Below are positions 43,633 to 52,286 of a stretch of 64,000 bases of DNA, piece after piece. The stretch comes from Actinomadura fibrosa. GTDB lineage: Bacteria; Actinomycetota; Actinomycetes; Streptosporangiales; Streptosporangiaceae. Location of the stretch: NCBI RefSeq assembly GCF_900659615.1, contig NZ_CAACUY010000001.1, positions 124,001 through 188,000 of the forward strand, in the 5' to 3' direction. A program made the position numbers and the translations under genes. Position 1 is the stretch's first letter. The number at the start of each line of letters is the position of its first letter. The notes under the pieces were generated by a model that worked only from the letters and a program-made list of their open reading frames with translations, did not search any database and was not told the DNA's origin.

Positions 43633-45342
43633 TCAGGCGCTCCGGGTGCGGAGGGTGCTGATGGTGATCTTCCGCTTCGGCTTGCCGTCGTCCTGGCCGT
43701 CCACTCCGGCGCGGGCGACCTGGTCGACGATGTCCATGCCGCCTGTCACCCGTCCGAAGACCGTGTAGGACGGCGAGAGGGTGGGCGCGTCGTCGTAGAG
43801 GATGAAGAACTGGCTCCCGTTGCTGTCCGCTGTGCCCGCGTTCGCCATGGCGACGACGCCTCGGGCGTACCGGGGGCCGAGATTCTCGCTGCCGAACCGG
43901 TAGGACGGGCCTCCCGTCCCTGTTCCGGACGGGTCGCCGCACTGGAGGACCTTCAGTTCGGTGGTGGTCGTGAGGCGATGGCAGGACGTGCCGTCGTAGT
44001 ACTTCCGGTTCGCGAGGTAGACCATCGAGTTCACCGTGCAGGGCGCCTTGGACGCGTCGAGTTCCAGCACCATCCTTCCCAGGTTCGTCTGGACCGTCGC
44101 CGTCACCAGGCCCCGTGCCTGCGGGTTCGGGGAGGGTGTCCCCACGTCCTTGACGACGGCCTTGTCGGCCGTCGCCGGGAGGTAGGTGCACCGGCTGGCC
44201 GCCTGGGAGGCGGAGGTCGTCGTCGAGGACTGCGGCCTGCCGCCCTTGTCGTCGTCTCCGTTGAGGAGGACGGCGGCGGTCGTCCCGGCCACGGCGAGCA
44301 GCGCGACGGCGGCCACGGCTCCGATCACGAGCAGGCGGCTGTTCTTCTTCGGCGCGCCGGGGCCGGGCACCGTCGTTCCTGGCGCCGGAGGGAAGGTCGC
44401 GTAGGGGTAGGGAGGGCCCGGTCGCGCGAACGGCGGTGGGGCGAACCCCGCCGGAACCGGCGGCGGGAAGGCTCCGCCGCGGCCGGTCAGGGTCGCCGCC
44501 GCCGAGGTGCCCTCCGCGAGCAGGTTCTCCCGGCGGTCGGTGCCGAGCAGCCGCTTCAGGACGTCCAGGGCCGTGGGACGTCGCGCGGGGTCCTTCGCTA
44601 GGCAGGACGCGACCAGGTCGCGGAGCGGGCCGTCGAGGCGCCCGAGCTCGGGAGGGGCGTGCAGGATGCGGTGCATGATCGCCGGGATCGAGTCCTGGCC
44701 GAACGGCGGCGTGCCGTTGGCGGCGTAGGCCATGGTGCAGGCCCAGGCGAACAGGTCCAGCGGCGGGCCGCCGGTCGTCCCCGCGATCTGTTCCGGAGCC
44801 ATGTAGGCGGGCGTCCCGACCGCGCCGGTGAGGCTCGCGGAGGTGGCCTCCAGCGAGCGGGCGATGCCGAAGTCGATGACCTTCGGGCCGTCCGGGCCCA
44901 GCAGGACGTTCGCCGGCTTGAGGTCGCGGTGCACGACGCCCGCCTCGTGGATCGCGGCCAGCGCCGTCGCGGTGCCGATGGCGAGCCGGGTCAGCTCCGC
45001 GGCGGGGAAGGGGCCGCACTCGGCGACCGACTGGCGCAGCGACGGCCCGTCGATGTACTCGCTGACGATGTAGGGGGAGTCGCCGTCCGCCTTCGCGGTG
45101 ATGATGCGCGCCGTGCAGAAGGGGGCGACCTGCCCGGCCGTCGCCAGTTCCCGCTCGAACAGGGTGCGGGCCCGCTCGTCGCCGTCGATCTCGGCGTGCA
45201 GCACCTTGACCGCGACGCGCTCCCCCGTTCCGGACGTGCCGAGGTACACGACGCCTTGGGAGCCCTCGCCGAGCCGGGCGGTGAGCCGGAACCCGCCGAT
45301 CTCGCGGGGATCGTTCGGGCGCAGCGGACGGGGCTCGGGCAT
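43633..45342 (-). CDS. Ser/Thr protein kinase fused to a cyclophilin peptidyl-prolyl isomerase
   Basis: The 569-aa protein has an N-terminal Hanks-type kinase (about 15-270) with GEGSQGVVYLG, Lys46 in VAVKVLHAE, HRDLKPANVLL, DFGIARS and YMAPEQI. A Pro-rich linker follows, then one membrane helix (about 336-359) and an outer cyclophilin domain (about 415-565) with NLGRMVLELDASKAPCTVNS, YYDGTSCHRL, GVVAMAN, SNGSQFFILYDD and YTVFGRVTGGMDIVD. So a cytosolic kinase is tied to a secreted isomerase domain, which may sense or fold extracytoplasmic proteins. ATG 45342 has a GGAGG site. Confidence 0.9.
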   Translation of the reverse strand: MPEPRPLRPNDPREIGGFRLTARLGEGSQGVVYLGTSGTGERVAVKVLHAEIDGDERARTLFERELATAGQVAPFCTARIITAKADGDSPYIVSEYIDGPSLRQSVAECGPFPAAELTRLAIGTATALAAIHEAGVVHRDLKPANVLLGPDGPKVIDFGIARSLEATSASLTGAVGTPAYMAPEQIAGTTGGPPLDLFAWACTMAYAANGTPPFGQDSIPAIMHRILHAPPELGRLDGPLRDLVASCLAKDPARRPTALDVLKRLLGTDRRENLLAEGTSAAATLTGRGGAFPPPVPAGFAPPPFARPGPPYPYATFPPAPGTTVPGPGAPKKNSRLLVIGAVAAVALLAVAGTTAAVLLNGDDDKGGRPQSSTTTSASQAASRCTYLPATADKAVVKDVGTPSPNPQARGLVTATVQTNLGRMVLELDASKAPCTVNSMVYLANRKYYDGTSCHRLTTTTELKVLQCGDPSGTGTGGPSYRFGSENLGPRYARGVVAMANAGTADSNGSQFFILYDDAPTLSPSYTVFGRVTGGMDIVDQVARAGVDGQDDGKPKRKITISTLRTRSA

Positions 45343-45413
45343 AGGGGGACCTCCACCGGGACGGGGCGACAGCAGGCTATCCGCGTCGCCCGGTCCGGTG
45401 GCGGGTGGTGTGA

Positions 45414-46157
45414 TCAGGGGCCGGACAGGACGCGGAAGCCCGCCTCCACGGGGACGCGGGCGCCGGTCACCGCGTGGAAGGCGCCGGCGGCGAAGGCGGC
45501 GATGACCGCGGCGACGTCCTCGGGCTCGACCATGCGGCCGAGGATGGAGCGGTCGGCCAGGACGGCTTCGAGCTCGGGTGTCCTGGTGGCGGGCGAGGTC
45601 TCCGTGCGGACGGGGCCCGGGGAGACGACGTTGACCGCGATGCCGCGCGGGCCCGCCTCCAGGGCGACGTGGCGGGCGAAGGCGTCCAGGGCGGCCTTGG
45701 CGGACGCGTGGGCGATGGCGCCGGAACGGGTCAGCTCGGCGCTGAGGCTGGACACGTAGACGATCCGGCCGCGGTCGGGCATCGTCGCGAGGACGGCCCG
45801 GGTGATGTGGAAGACGGCGGCGAGCTCGCCGTCCACCTTGCCGATGAACGTCTCCCAGGACATCTCGGCCAGCGGGGCGAACGGCGGTGCGATGTTGGCG
45901 TTGCAGACAAGGGCCTGGATCGGGCCGAAGGCGGCGGTGACGTCCGTGACCAGGTCCGTGACCTCGGACGGGTCGCGGACGTCGGCGCGGAACGCGCGGG
46001 CCGTTCCGCCGGCCGTCTCGATCTCCTTGACGACGGCCTCCGCCGAGTCCCGGTCGCGGTGGTAGTTGACGGCCACATGGAGGCCGAGGCGGGCCAGCTC
46101 TCGCGCGGTGGCGGCACCGATCCCGCGTCCGGCGCCCGTGATGAGTGCGGTGTCCAT
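45414..46157 (-). CDS. SDR family oxidoreductase with Tyr to His at the active site
   Basis: The 247-aa product has the Rossmann motif TGAGRGIG (7-14), CNANIAPPF in place of NNAG, the catalytic Ser in IVYVSSLSAE, and SPGP at the end of the core. The usual YxxxK is HASAK here, so the catalytic Tyr is His. The enzyme may be inactive as a classical dehydrogenase or use altered chemistry. It is divergent from the HxlR regulator, which probably controls it. Confidence 0.85.
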   Translation of the reverse strand: MDTALITGAGRGIGAATARELARLGLHVAVNYHRDRDSAEAVVKEIETAGGTARAFRADVRDPSEVTDLVTDVTAAFGPIQALVCNANIAPPFAPLAEMSWETFIGKVDGELAAVFHITRAVLATMPDRGRIVYVSSLSAELTRSGAIAHASAKAALDAFARHVALEAGPRGIAVNVVSPGPVRTETSPATRTPELEAVLADRSILGRMVEPEDVAAVIAAFAAGAFHAVTGARVPVEAGFRVLSGP

Positions 46158-46180
46158 GCGCTGGACGGTAGGCCGCCGGG

Positions 46181-46213
46181 CTTACGAAACGGAAGTACGT
46201 ACCTTTCGGTAAG
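46181..46213. promoter_or_regulatory. inverted repeat in the SDR-HxlR divergent region
   Basis: CTTACGAAAC at the left and CTTTCGGTAAG at the right flank the palindrome GTACGTAC (46195-46202). It lies 35 bp before the HxlR start and 23 bp before the SDR start and is the likely operator for both. Confidence 0.5.
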
Positions 46214-46248
46214 CTGCTAACCCCACGGTAGTTGGCGAGGTGAGGCGC

Positions 46249-46626
46249 GTGAGCGACGACGTCTTCCGGCGGGACTGCCCCGCGCGGGTGGTGCTCGACC
46301 ACGTGAGCGGGCGGTGGGGCGTGCTCGTCCTGACCGCGCTCGGCGGCGGCGATCTCCGCTTCTTCGAGCTCCGGGAGCGGATCGAGGGCATCAGCGAGAA
46401 GATGCTCTCCCAGACGCTGCGCACGCTCGTCCGGGACGGGCTGGTCGTGCGGACGGTGGAGCCGTCCGTCCCGCCGAAGGTGTCGTACGGGCTGACCGGG
46501 CTCGGCCGCGGCATCGGGGAGCCGCTGCGGGCCCTGACCGGCTGGATCAAGGAGCACGCGCCAGAGATCGTCGGCGCGCAGCTGGCCTACGACGAGGCGG
46601 CGATGAGGTCGCGGAACCAGGCGTAG
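46249..46626 (+). CDS. HxlR family transcriptional regulator
   Basis: The 125-aa product has the HxlR winged helix: CPARVVLDHVSGRWGVLVLTAL, LRFFELRERIEGISEKMLSQTLRTLVRDGLV and VSYGLTGLGRGIGEPL. It senses redox or electrophile signals in many bacteria; a Cys in the DCPARVV start is at the expected site. GTG 46249 was preferred to GTG 46240 because of a well-spaced GAGG. Its 3' end overlaps the convergent glucosidase gene by 40 bp. Confidence 0.88.
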   Translation: MSDDVFRRDCPARVVLDHVSGRWGVLVLTALGGGDLRFFELRERIEGISEKMLSQTLRTLVRDGLVVRTVEPSVPPKVSYGLTGLGRGIGEPLRALTGWIKEHAPEIVGAQLAYDEAAMRSRNQA

Positions 46627-47930
46627 GACCGCTTCGGCGTGCGCCGCTGCGTCGCGTAGTCGACGTGGACGAGGCCGAACCGCGGGTGGTAGCCCTCGGC
46701 CCACTCGAAGTTGTCGAGCAGCGACCAGGCGAAGTAGCCGCGGACGTCGGCGCCCTCGTCGACGGCGGTGCGGGTCGCGGCGATGTGCGCGTCCAGGAAG
46801 GCGATGCGGGCCGCGTCGTCGATCGTCCCGCCGGGGCCGGGCTCGTCGGGGAACGAGCAGCCGTTCTCGGTGATGTAGATCGGCGGGAGCGCGGACCGGT
46901 AGCGCTCGCCGAGCGTGCGGAGCAGGGACAGCAGGCCGTCCGGGACGATGGGCCAGCCCATGCCCGTCCGCGGGAACTCCATGATGTCGACCATGTCGAA
47001 GGGGAGCGGACCTCCCGCGGGCGGTGCGGTGACCCGCGTCGGCTGGTAGTAGTTCACGCCGAGGAAGTCGATGGGCGCCGAGATGACCGCGAGGTCCTCC
47101 GGGCGGACGAACGAGGCGAAGTCCGGTCCGCCGTGCCCGGAGACGTGCTCGGCGATGTCCGGGTAGCGGCCGAGCAGGACGGGATCGGTGAAGAGCCGGT
47201 TCATGAGGGTGTCGAACGCGTCCGCGGCACGCAGGTCGCCGGGGCTGGACGCGTCCGCGGCCCAGGCGGGCGAGTAGTGGTTGGTCAGCCCGATCTCGCG
47301 GGCGCCGCGCCCGCGCAGCGCGGTGACGGCGAGGCCGTGGCCGAGGAGCTGGTGGTGCGCGGTCGGCAGGGCGCCGAGCATGAGCGTCCGGCCGGGCGCG
47401 TAGACGCCGAACGCGTAGCCGTACGCCATCACGACGACGGGCTCGTTCAGCGTGATCCACATGCCGACGCGGTCGGCGAGGCGCTCGGCGGCGAGGTAGG
47501 CGAACTCGGCGAACCGGTAGGCGGTGTCGCGGTCCATCCAGCCGCCCCGGTCCTCCAGCGGCTGGGGGAGGTCCCAGTGGTAGAGGGTGGCGGCGGGCAT
47601 GATGCCGTTCGCGAGGAGGGCGTCCACGAGGCGGTCGTAGAAGTCGAGGCCCTTCGCGTTGGCGGGCCCGCCGCCGGACGGCTGGACGCGGGGCCACGCG
47701 ATCGAGAACCGGTAGGCGTCGACGCCGAGACCGGCCAGCAGCGCGACGTCCTCGGGCCACCGGTGGTAGTGGTCGCAGGCGACGTCGCCGGTGTGGCCGT
47801 CGCGGACGCGGCCGGGCGTGTGGGCGAAGGTGTCCCAGGTCGAGGGGCCGCGGCCGTCCTCGGCGACGGCGCCCTCGATCTGGTACGCGGCGGTGGCGAC
47901 GCCCCACCGGAAGCCGTCCGGGAACCCCAT
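46587..47930 (-). CDS. GH1 beta-glucosidase
   Basis: The 447-aa protein starts GFPDGFRWGVATAAYQIEGA, has the acid/base Glu in WITLNEPVVV (about 165) and the nucleophile Glu in IYITENGCSFPD (about 350), and ends YFAWSLLDNFEWAEGYHPRFGLVHVDY. These are all GH1 hallmarks. No signal peptide, so it acts on imported beta-glucosides. The frame is open upstream for many codons; ATG 47930 gives the family start. Its last 40 bp overlap the hxlR 3' end on the other strand. Confidence 0.93.
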   Translation of the reverse strand: MGFPDGFRWGVATAAYQIEGAVAEDGRGPSTWDTFAHTPGRVRDGHTGDVACDHYHRWPEDVALLAGLGVDAYRFSIAWPRVQPSGGGPANAKGLDFYDRLVDALLANGIMPAATLYHWDLPQPLEDRGGWMDRDTAYRFAEFAYLAAERLADRVGMWITLNEPVVVMAYGYAFGVYAPGRTLMLGALPTAHHQLLGHGLAVTALRGRGAREIGLTNHYSPAWAADASSPGDLRAADAFDTLMNRLFTDPVLLGRYPDIAEHVSGHGGPDFASFVRPEDLAVISAPIDFLGVNYYQPTRVTAPPAGGPLPFDMVDIMEFPRTGMGWPIVPDGLLSLLRTLGERYRSALPPIYITENGCSFPDEPGPGGTIDDAARIAFLDAHIAATRTAVDEGADVRGYFAWSLLDNFEWAEGYHPRFGLVHVDYATQRRTPKRSYAWFRDLIAASS

Positions 47931-48070
47931 CGGCGCCCCTCCCCAGGATGCGAATGTTTTTCGGATTTTAGGGGCGCGGCGGGTCGCGGCGGAAGAGTGG
48001 GGTGTCCCCGCGGCGCGGATCGTCCCGGCGGGCATGCCGGCGGGCGCGCCGCTCGGGTGACAATGGTGCG

Positions 48071-48694
48071 GTGACCGACATCCGGACCCCGCTCCGCCGC
48101 CGTCCCGCCCAGCGCCGCAGCGCCGAACGCGTCCAGCGGATGCTCGACGCGTGCGCGGAGATCCTCGACGAGGACGGCTACGAGGGCCTCACCACCACGC
48201 GGATCGCCCAGCGCGCCGAGGTCGCGATCGGCTCGGTCTACCAGTTCTTCCCCGACAAGCGCGCGGTCGCGCAGGCGCTCGCGCTGCGCAACCTGGAGGT
48301 CTTCGGCGCGCGCATCTCCCGGACGCTCGCCGACGGCACCTTCGCCGACTGGTCCGACACGGTCGGCGCGATCATCGGCATCTTCGTGGAGATGCACCGG
48401 ACCGTCCCCGGCTTCCGCGTGCTGCGCTTCGGCGACGTCGCCGACGTCAACCTGCTCGACTCCGACGCCGACAACAACGCGGTCGTCGCCGACCGGCTCC
48501 GCCGGATGATCGTCGAGACGTTCGCGATCCAGGACACCCCCGCGCTCGCCACCGCGCTCGCCATCGCGGTGGAGGCCGGCGACGCCGTGCTGAAGCTGGC
48601 CTTCCGCCGCGACCCGGACGGCGATCCCGAGATCCTCGCCGAGGCCGAGCGGCTCATCCACGGCTATCTCGCGGGGCACATCGAGAAGTCCTGA
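48071..48694 (+). CDS. TetR/AcrR family regulator
   Basis: The 207-aa product has an HTH (about 15-65: RVQRMLDACAEILDEDGYEG, TTTRIAQRAEVAIGSVYQFFPDKRAVAQAL) and a TetR ligand domain with a conserved RVLRFGDVAD segment. GTG 48071 lies 7 bases after a GACAAT element, so the mRNA may be leaderless. It is divergent from the glucosidase gene across 140 bp, so it could control the sugar gene, but also the downstream lipid-related gene. Confidence 0.87.
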   Translation: MTDIRTPLRRRPAQRRSAERVQRMLDACAEILDEDGYEGLTTTRIAQRAEVAIGSVYQFFPDKRAVAQALALRNLEVFGARISRTLADGTFADWSDTVGAIIGIFVEMHRTVPGFRVLRFGDVADVNLLDSDADNNAVVADRLRRMIVETFAIQDTPALATALAIAVEAGDAVLKLAFRRDPDGDPEILAEAERLIHGYLAGHIEKS

Positions 48695-48799
48695 GATACC
48701 GCTGGACCGGGCGCCGAGTCCGGACTGTGCCGTTCGCCGCCCTACGTCCGATACGTATGGCAGACTCCGCCCTTGTTTCACGATTTCACGACGGAACGG

Positions 48800-49408
48800 G
48801 TGAGTCCGCTGGACGAAGAGCGGTTCCAGGCGCAGACCAGGTTGCTGATACGGCAGCGCCTCCGCCTGATGGTGAACCAGTACGAGGTCCACGCCGAGGC
48901 GCCCGACGGGTCCGAGGGCGAGCTGCTCGCCTTCGCGCAGCAGAAGCGCATGGCGTTCAAGGAGCAGGTGACCCTGTACGCCGACGACTCCAAGACCCGT
49001 CCGATCCTCGGCTTCAAGGCCCGCAAGCGGATCGACCTGGCCTCGGCGTACGACATCACGGACGCGTCGGGCCAGCCGATCGGCGTGTTCCGCAAGGACT
49101 TCAAGAAGTCGCTGATCGCCTCGACCTGGCACCTGGAGCAGCCCGGCCTCGGCGTGACGACCGGCAGCGAGCGCAACAAGTTCGTCGCGGTGCTGCGGCG
49201 GGTCTGGAACGTCATCCCGTACGTGGAGAACCTGCCGTTCGCCTGGCCGTACCACTTCGACTTCCACGCCGGCGACCAGGTCGTCTTCTCGGTGGACAAG
49301 AAGTTCGGGTTCCGCGACCGGTACGTCGTCGAGATCAAGGACCCGCGCCTCGACCGGCGCCTGGTCATCGCCCAGGCCATCGGCCTGGACGCCCTCCAGT
49401 CGCGCTGA
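48800..49408 (+). CDS. LURP-one-related/scramblase-like (LOR) domain protein
   Basis: The 202-aa product reads EERFQAQTRLLIRQRLRLMV, then NQYEVHAEAPDGSEGELLAFAQQKRMAFKEQVTLYAD and a long beta-barrel region with FKARKRIDLASAYDITDASGQPIGVFRKDFKKSLIASTWHL. The LOR/tubby-like C-terminal pattern is clear. Members bind membranes or phospholipids, but function is unknown in bacteria. GTG 48800 was chosen because homology starts there; TTG 48773 would add 9 residues. Confidence 0.7.
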   Translation: MSPLDEERFQAQTRLLIRQRLRLMVNQYEVHAEAPDGSEGELLAFAQQKRMAFKEQVTLYADDSKTRPILGFKARKRIDLASAYDITDASGQPIGVFRKDFKKSLIASTWHLEQPGLGVTTGSERNKFVAVLRRVWNVIPYVENLPFAWPYHFDFHAGDQVVFSVDKKFGFRDRYVVEIKDPRLDRRLVIAQAIGLDALQSR

Positions 49409-49470
49409 TCGCCGCCGGCCCGCCGGTGACCGGTCACCGGCGGGCGGCCCGGTCCGAGGGGCGGCGCGCG

Positions 49471-50643
49471 TCAGAGGGCGGTGGCGGACGGCGCGGGCAT
49501 GATCCCCTCCGGTGCCAGCGGCACCCGGACCGCCAGCCGGAAGCCGCCCTCCGGGCGGGGGCCCGCGTCGACGGTGCCGCCCGCCGCCGCGACCCGCTCG
49601 GCCAGCCCGGTCAGGCCGTTGCCCGGGGCGTCCGCCGCCTCGGGCCGCGCCCGCCCGTCGTCCACGACCTCCAGCACGGCGCACTCGCGCTCGCGGGCGA
49701 CCGTGATGGTCACCGTGCGGGCGCGGGCATGCCGGACGACGTTGGTCACCCCCTCCCGCACCGCCCAGCCGAACAGGCCGTCCACCGCGTCCGGGAGCGG
49801 TTCGCCCGGGACGCGGACGACGGCCTCGACCTCGGCGGCCGCCAGGACCGCGCGGGCACCGTCCAGCTCCTCGGTGAGGTCGCGGCGGCGGTAGCCGGAG
49901 ATCGCCGCCCGCACGTCCGCGAGCGACTGGCGCGCCACCGACTCGATGTCGGCGACCTCGGCCAGCGCCCGGTCGACGTCCCGGCCGGCGATCCGCCGCG
50001 CCAGCTCCGCCTTGATGACGATCAGCGACAGCCCCTGCCCGAGCAGGTCGTGCAGGTCGCGGGCGATGCGGAGCCGCTCGTCCGCCGCGGCCAGCCGGGC
50101 CACCTCGCCGCGCGCCTCGCGGAGCTCCTGGACGAGCGTCCGCGCGTGCCGGAAGCCGAACATGAACACGCCGAGCGACGCCGTGGTGACGGTGATGACC
50201 GGCAGCGAGTCCCGCGCGCCGTCGATCAGCGCGCCCTGGAGCGCGGCGAGCGCCGCCGCCGCGCCGACGCCCCACAGGACGCGGCACATCGGCAGCGTCA
50301 TCGCGCAGATCAGCGACAGGTAGATCGGCATGCCCGTCCAGGCGTTCCCGAAGCCGAAAGGGAGGGCGGCGCACAGCGCGGCGAACAGCGCGAGCATCAC
50401 GTAGGTGCGCGTGCGCACGGGGTGGATCCAGCTGGTCATGCTCAGCGGTGTCGCCAGGTAGAGGCCGACGAAGGCCAGCGTGCCGAGGACCCCGAGCCAC
50501 AGCCTGGCCCCCGTGTACCCGGAGAGGACATGGACGAGCGGGACCATGTAGACGAGCCCGGTGGCGGCCCAGAACGTCCGCCGCTTCCGGGACTGGGCGG
50601 GGTCGGGGGGATTCCGGGCGTCGCCGTCGAAAAGCATGGTCAT
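49471..50643 (-). CDS. orphan sensor histidine kinase, NarL/DesK type
   Basis: The 390-aa protein has five or six membrane helices (about 27-165), a short coiled coil, the HisKA_3 site RLRIARDLHDLLGQGLSLI with His198, and a HATPase with REGVTNVVRHARA (about 299) and APGNGLTGLAERV (about 345). It should autophosphorylate and pass the phosphate to a LuxR-type response regulator. None is encoded within the flanking genes, so it is an orphan here. It is divergent from the ferritin-like gene, where a long palindrome lies. Confidence 0.9.
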   Translation of the reverse strand: MTMLFDGDARNPPDPAQSRKRRTFWAATGLVYMVPLVHVLSGYTGARLWLGVLGTLAFVGLYLATPLSMTSWIHPVRTRTYVMLALFAALCAALPFGFGNAWTGMPIYLSLICAMTLPMCRVLWGVGAAAALAALQGALIDGARDSLPVITVTTASLGVFMFGFRHARTLVQELREARGEVARLAAADERLRIARDLHDLLGQGLSLIVIKAELARRIAGRDVDRALAEVADIESVARQSLADVRAAISGYRRRDLTEELDGARAVLAAAEVEAVVRVPGEPLPDAVDGLFGWAVREGVTNVVRHARARTVTITVARERECAVLEVVDDGRARPEAADAPGNGLTGLAERVAAAGGTVDAGPRPEGGFRLAVRVPLAPEGIMPAPSATAL

Positions 50644-50732
50644 CAGGCCTGAATCGTACGCCGACGGCGGTCGCGGAGCGGTCCGCGCGCGGAATGCGGG
50701 GAAGTGGGTCCGTCCGGGCTATGGTCTCCGCG

Positions 50733-50763
50733 CGCTTTACATGTTACGAAGAGATGTAAAGCG
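50733..50763. promoter_or_regulatory. 10-bp arm inverted repeat between the histidine kinase and ferritin-like genes
   Basis: CGCTTTACAT (50733-50742) and ATGTAAAGCG (50754-50763) are perfect inverted arms with an 11-base spacer. The AT-rich TTTACAT half-site is unusual for this DNA. It may control one or both divergent genes. The protein that binds is unknown. Confidence 0.6.
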
Positions 50764-50838
50764 ATGGGCGGACCACTTTTCCCCGCGCCCCCCCGCGCCC
50801 GCGAACGCGGCCGCGCATCCCCGGAGGAGGCTTCCCCC

Positions 50839-51948
50839 GTGAGTTCGTACGACCTGTACACCACGCCGGTCAGCACCGACACCTGGAACGTCCCGATGGC
50901 CGGAGACTCCCGCTTCACCTGGGAGTACGACGACGGCCGGGACCGGTTGCTCAACCTGTACCAGAAGGGCAAGGACAAGCAGTGGGACGCCCAGAAGCGC
51001 ATCGACTGGGACCAGGAGGTCGATCCGTTCAACGTCGCGGGCCTCCCGGAGCACTTCAACCCGCTGTTCGGCTCCGACATCTGGGACAAGATGACCCAGA
51101 AGGAGCGGGACGAGTACGGCCGGCACCAGGGCGCCTGGCTGTTCAGCCAGTTCCTGCACGGTGAGCAGGGCGCGCTGAACGTCTCGGCCCGCATCGTGCA
51201 GTCCGTCCCGGACCTCGACTCCAAGTTCTACGCCGCCACGCAGACCATGGACGAGGCGCGGCACGTCGAGCTGTACACCAAGTTCGTGCACGAGAAGATC
51301 GGCATGTACTACCCGATCAACCAGGACCTCGCGAAGCTGCTCGCCGAGTCGCTGGAGGACAGCCGCTGGGACCTCCCCTACCTCGGCATGCAGGTGCTCA
51401 TCGAGGGCCTCGCGCTCGCGGCCTTCGGCCTCTACCGCGACCTGTCGACCACCCCGCTGGTCAAGCAGCTGCTCGCGTACGTCATGCAGGACGAGGCGCG
51501 GCACGTCGCGTTCGGCCGGCTCGCGCTCCGGGACTACTACGCCGAGCTGACCGACAAGGAGCGCGCGGAGCGCGAGGAGTTCGTCGTCGAGGGCTGCTAC
51601 CTGATGCGGGACCGCTTCAAGGGCCGCGAGGTGTTCGAGCAGCTCGGCATGCCCGTCGACGAGTGCATGAAGTACGTCGACAACTCGGACATGTACACGC
51701 TCTACCAGTCGCTGCTGTTCAGCCGGATCGTGCCGTGCGTCCGCGACGTCGGCCTCTGGGGCGACAAGGTGCAGGCGGCCTACGCCGACATGGGCGTGCT
51801 CGACAACGCCAAGGCGGACCTCGAAGCGCTGATGCGCCAGGACGAGGAGATCGCCGAGAAGGTGGACGAGGAGCGGTACGCGGCCGAAGTGGCCGCGCGC
51901 AAGGAGGAGGTCGACGAGGCCATCTCCCTCGGCGGCGCCGCGGAGTAG
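50839..51948 (+). CDS. ferritin-like diiron carboxylate protein
   Basis: The 369-aa protein has two repeats of the diiron ligand set: Glu109 (HGEQGAL), Glu139-x-x-His142 (MDEARHVELY), Glu189 (LIEGLAL) and Glu219-x-x-His222 (QDEARHVAF). This is the ligand order of ribonucleotide-reductase R2 and ferritin-like oxygenases, but the rest does not match R2. The C-terminus is acidic and helical. It may be an oxygenase, desaturase or oxygen-scavenging protein. GTG 50839 has GGAGGAGG at the right distance. No reductase partner is seen. Confidence 0.82.
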   Translation: MSSYDLYTTPVSTDTWNVPMAGDSRFTWEYDDGRDRLLNLYQKGKDKQWDAQKRIDWDQEVDPFNVAGLPEHFNPLFGSDIWDKMTQKERDEYGRHQGAWLFSQFLHGEQGALNVSARIVQSVPDLDSKFYAATQTMDEARHVELYTKFVHEKIGMYYPINQDLAKLLAESLEDSRWDLPYLGMQVLIEGLALAAFGLYRDLSTTPLVKQLLAYVMQDEARHVAFGRLALRDYYAELTDKERAEREEFVVEGCYLMRDRFKGREVFEQLGMPVDECMKYVDNSDMYTLYQSLLFSRIVPCVRDVGLWGDKVQAAYADMGVLDNAKADLEALMRQDEEIAEKVDEERYAAEVAARKEEVDEAISLGGAAE

Positions 51949-51963
51949 ACGACAGGTAAAAAG

Positions 51964-51998
51964 CGGGGGTGCTCCGGGACGGGCCCGGGGCGCCCCCG
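51964..51998 (+). terminator. terminator after the ferritin-like gene
   Basis: A 15-bp stem with two G-U pairs (51964-51978 with 51984-51998) begins 16 bp after the stop codon. Confidence 0.7.
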
Positions 51999-52286
51999 TC
52001 GCGCTGCCCGCGCCATGGTCCCCCCACGCGGGGCCAAAGCGTTTATCAAAGGGCCGGGCGAATCGTTCGATGATGTCGCGTTATGGCGCCCGTTCCTTCC
52101 TCCTCGGCCATTCTTCGTAGATCTTCATTGTGTTGGCCAACTGATTTCCGTAACGGCTGTGCGTCCTCCCGCCCTGTACTAATGTCCCCGCTCGACGGTG
52201 CGGCGGTTTCCCAAGCCACTCGGCATCACTCGGGGACGCAGCGCGCACACGTGCAGGGTCAGATCTCGAAAACCCCGGGGGGAAGA
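51999..52286. other. intergenic region before the first secreted low-complexity protein
   Basis: No gene. The DNA becomes locally less GC-rich (52040-52160), as expected for a promoter. I see no clear repeat, riboswitch or consensus -10/-35 pair. Confidence 0.5.

Noticed and set aside
45343-47907. Upstream extension of the kinase-cyclophilin frame by 855 codons
   Set aside because: The extension is antisense or out of frame through SDR and GH1 genes. The kinase has a ribosome site and ATG at 45342.
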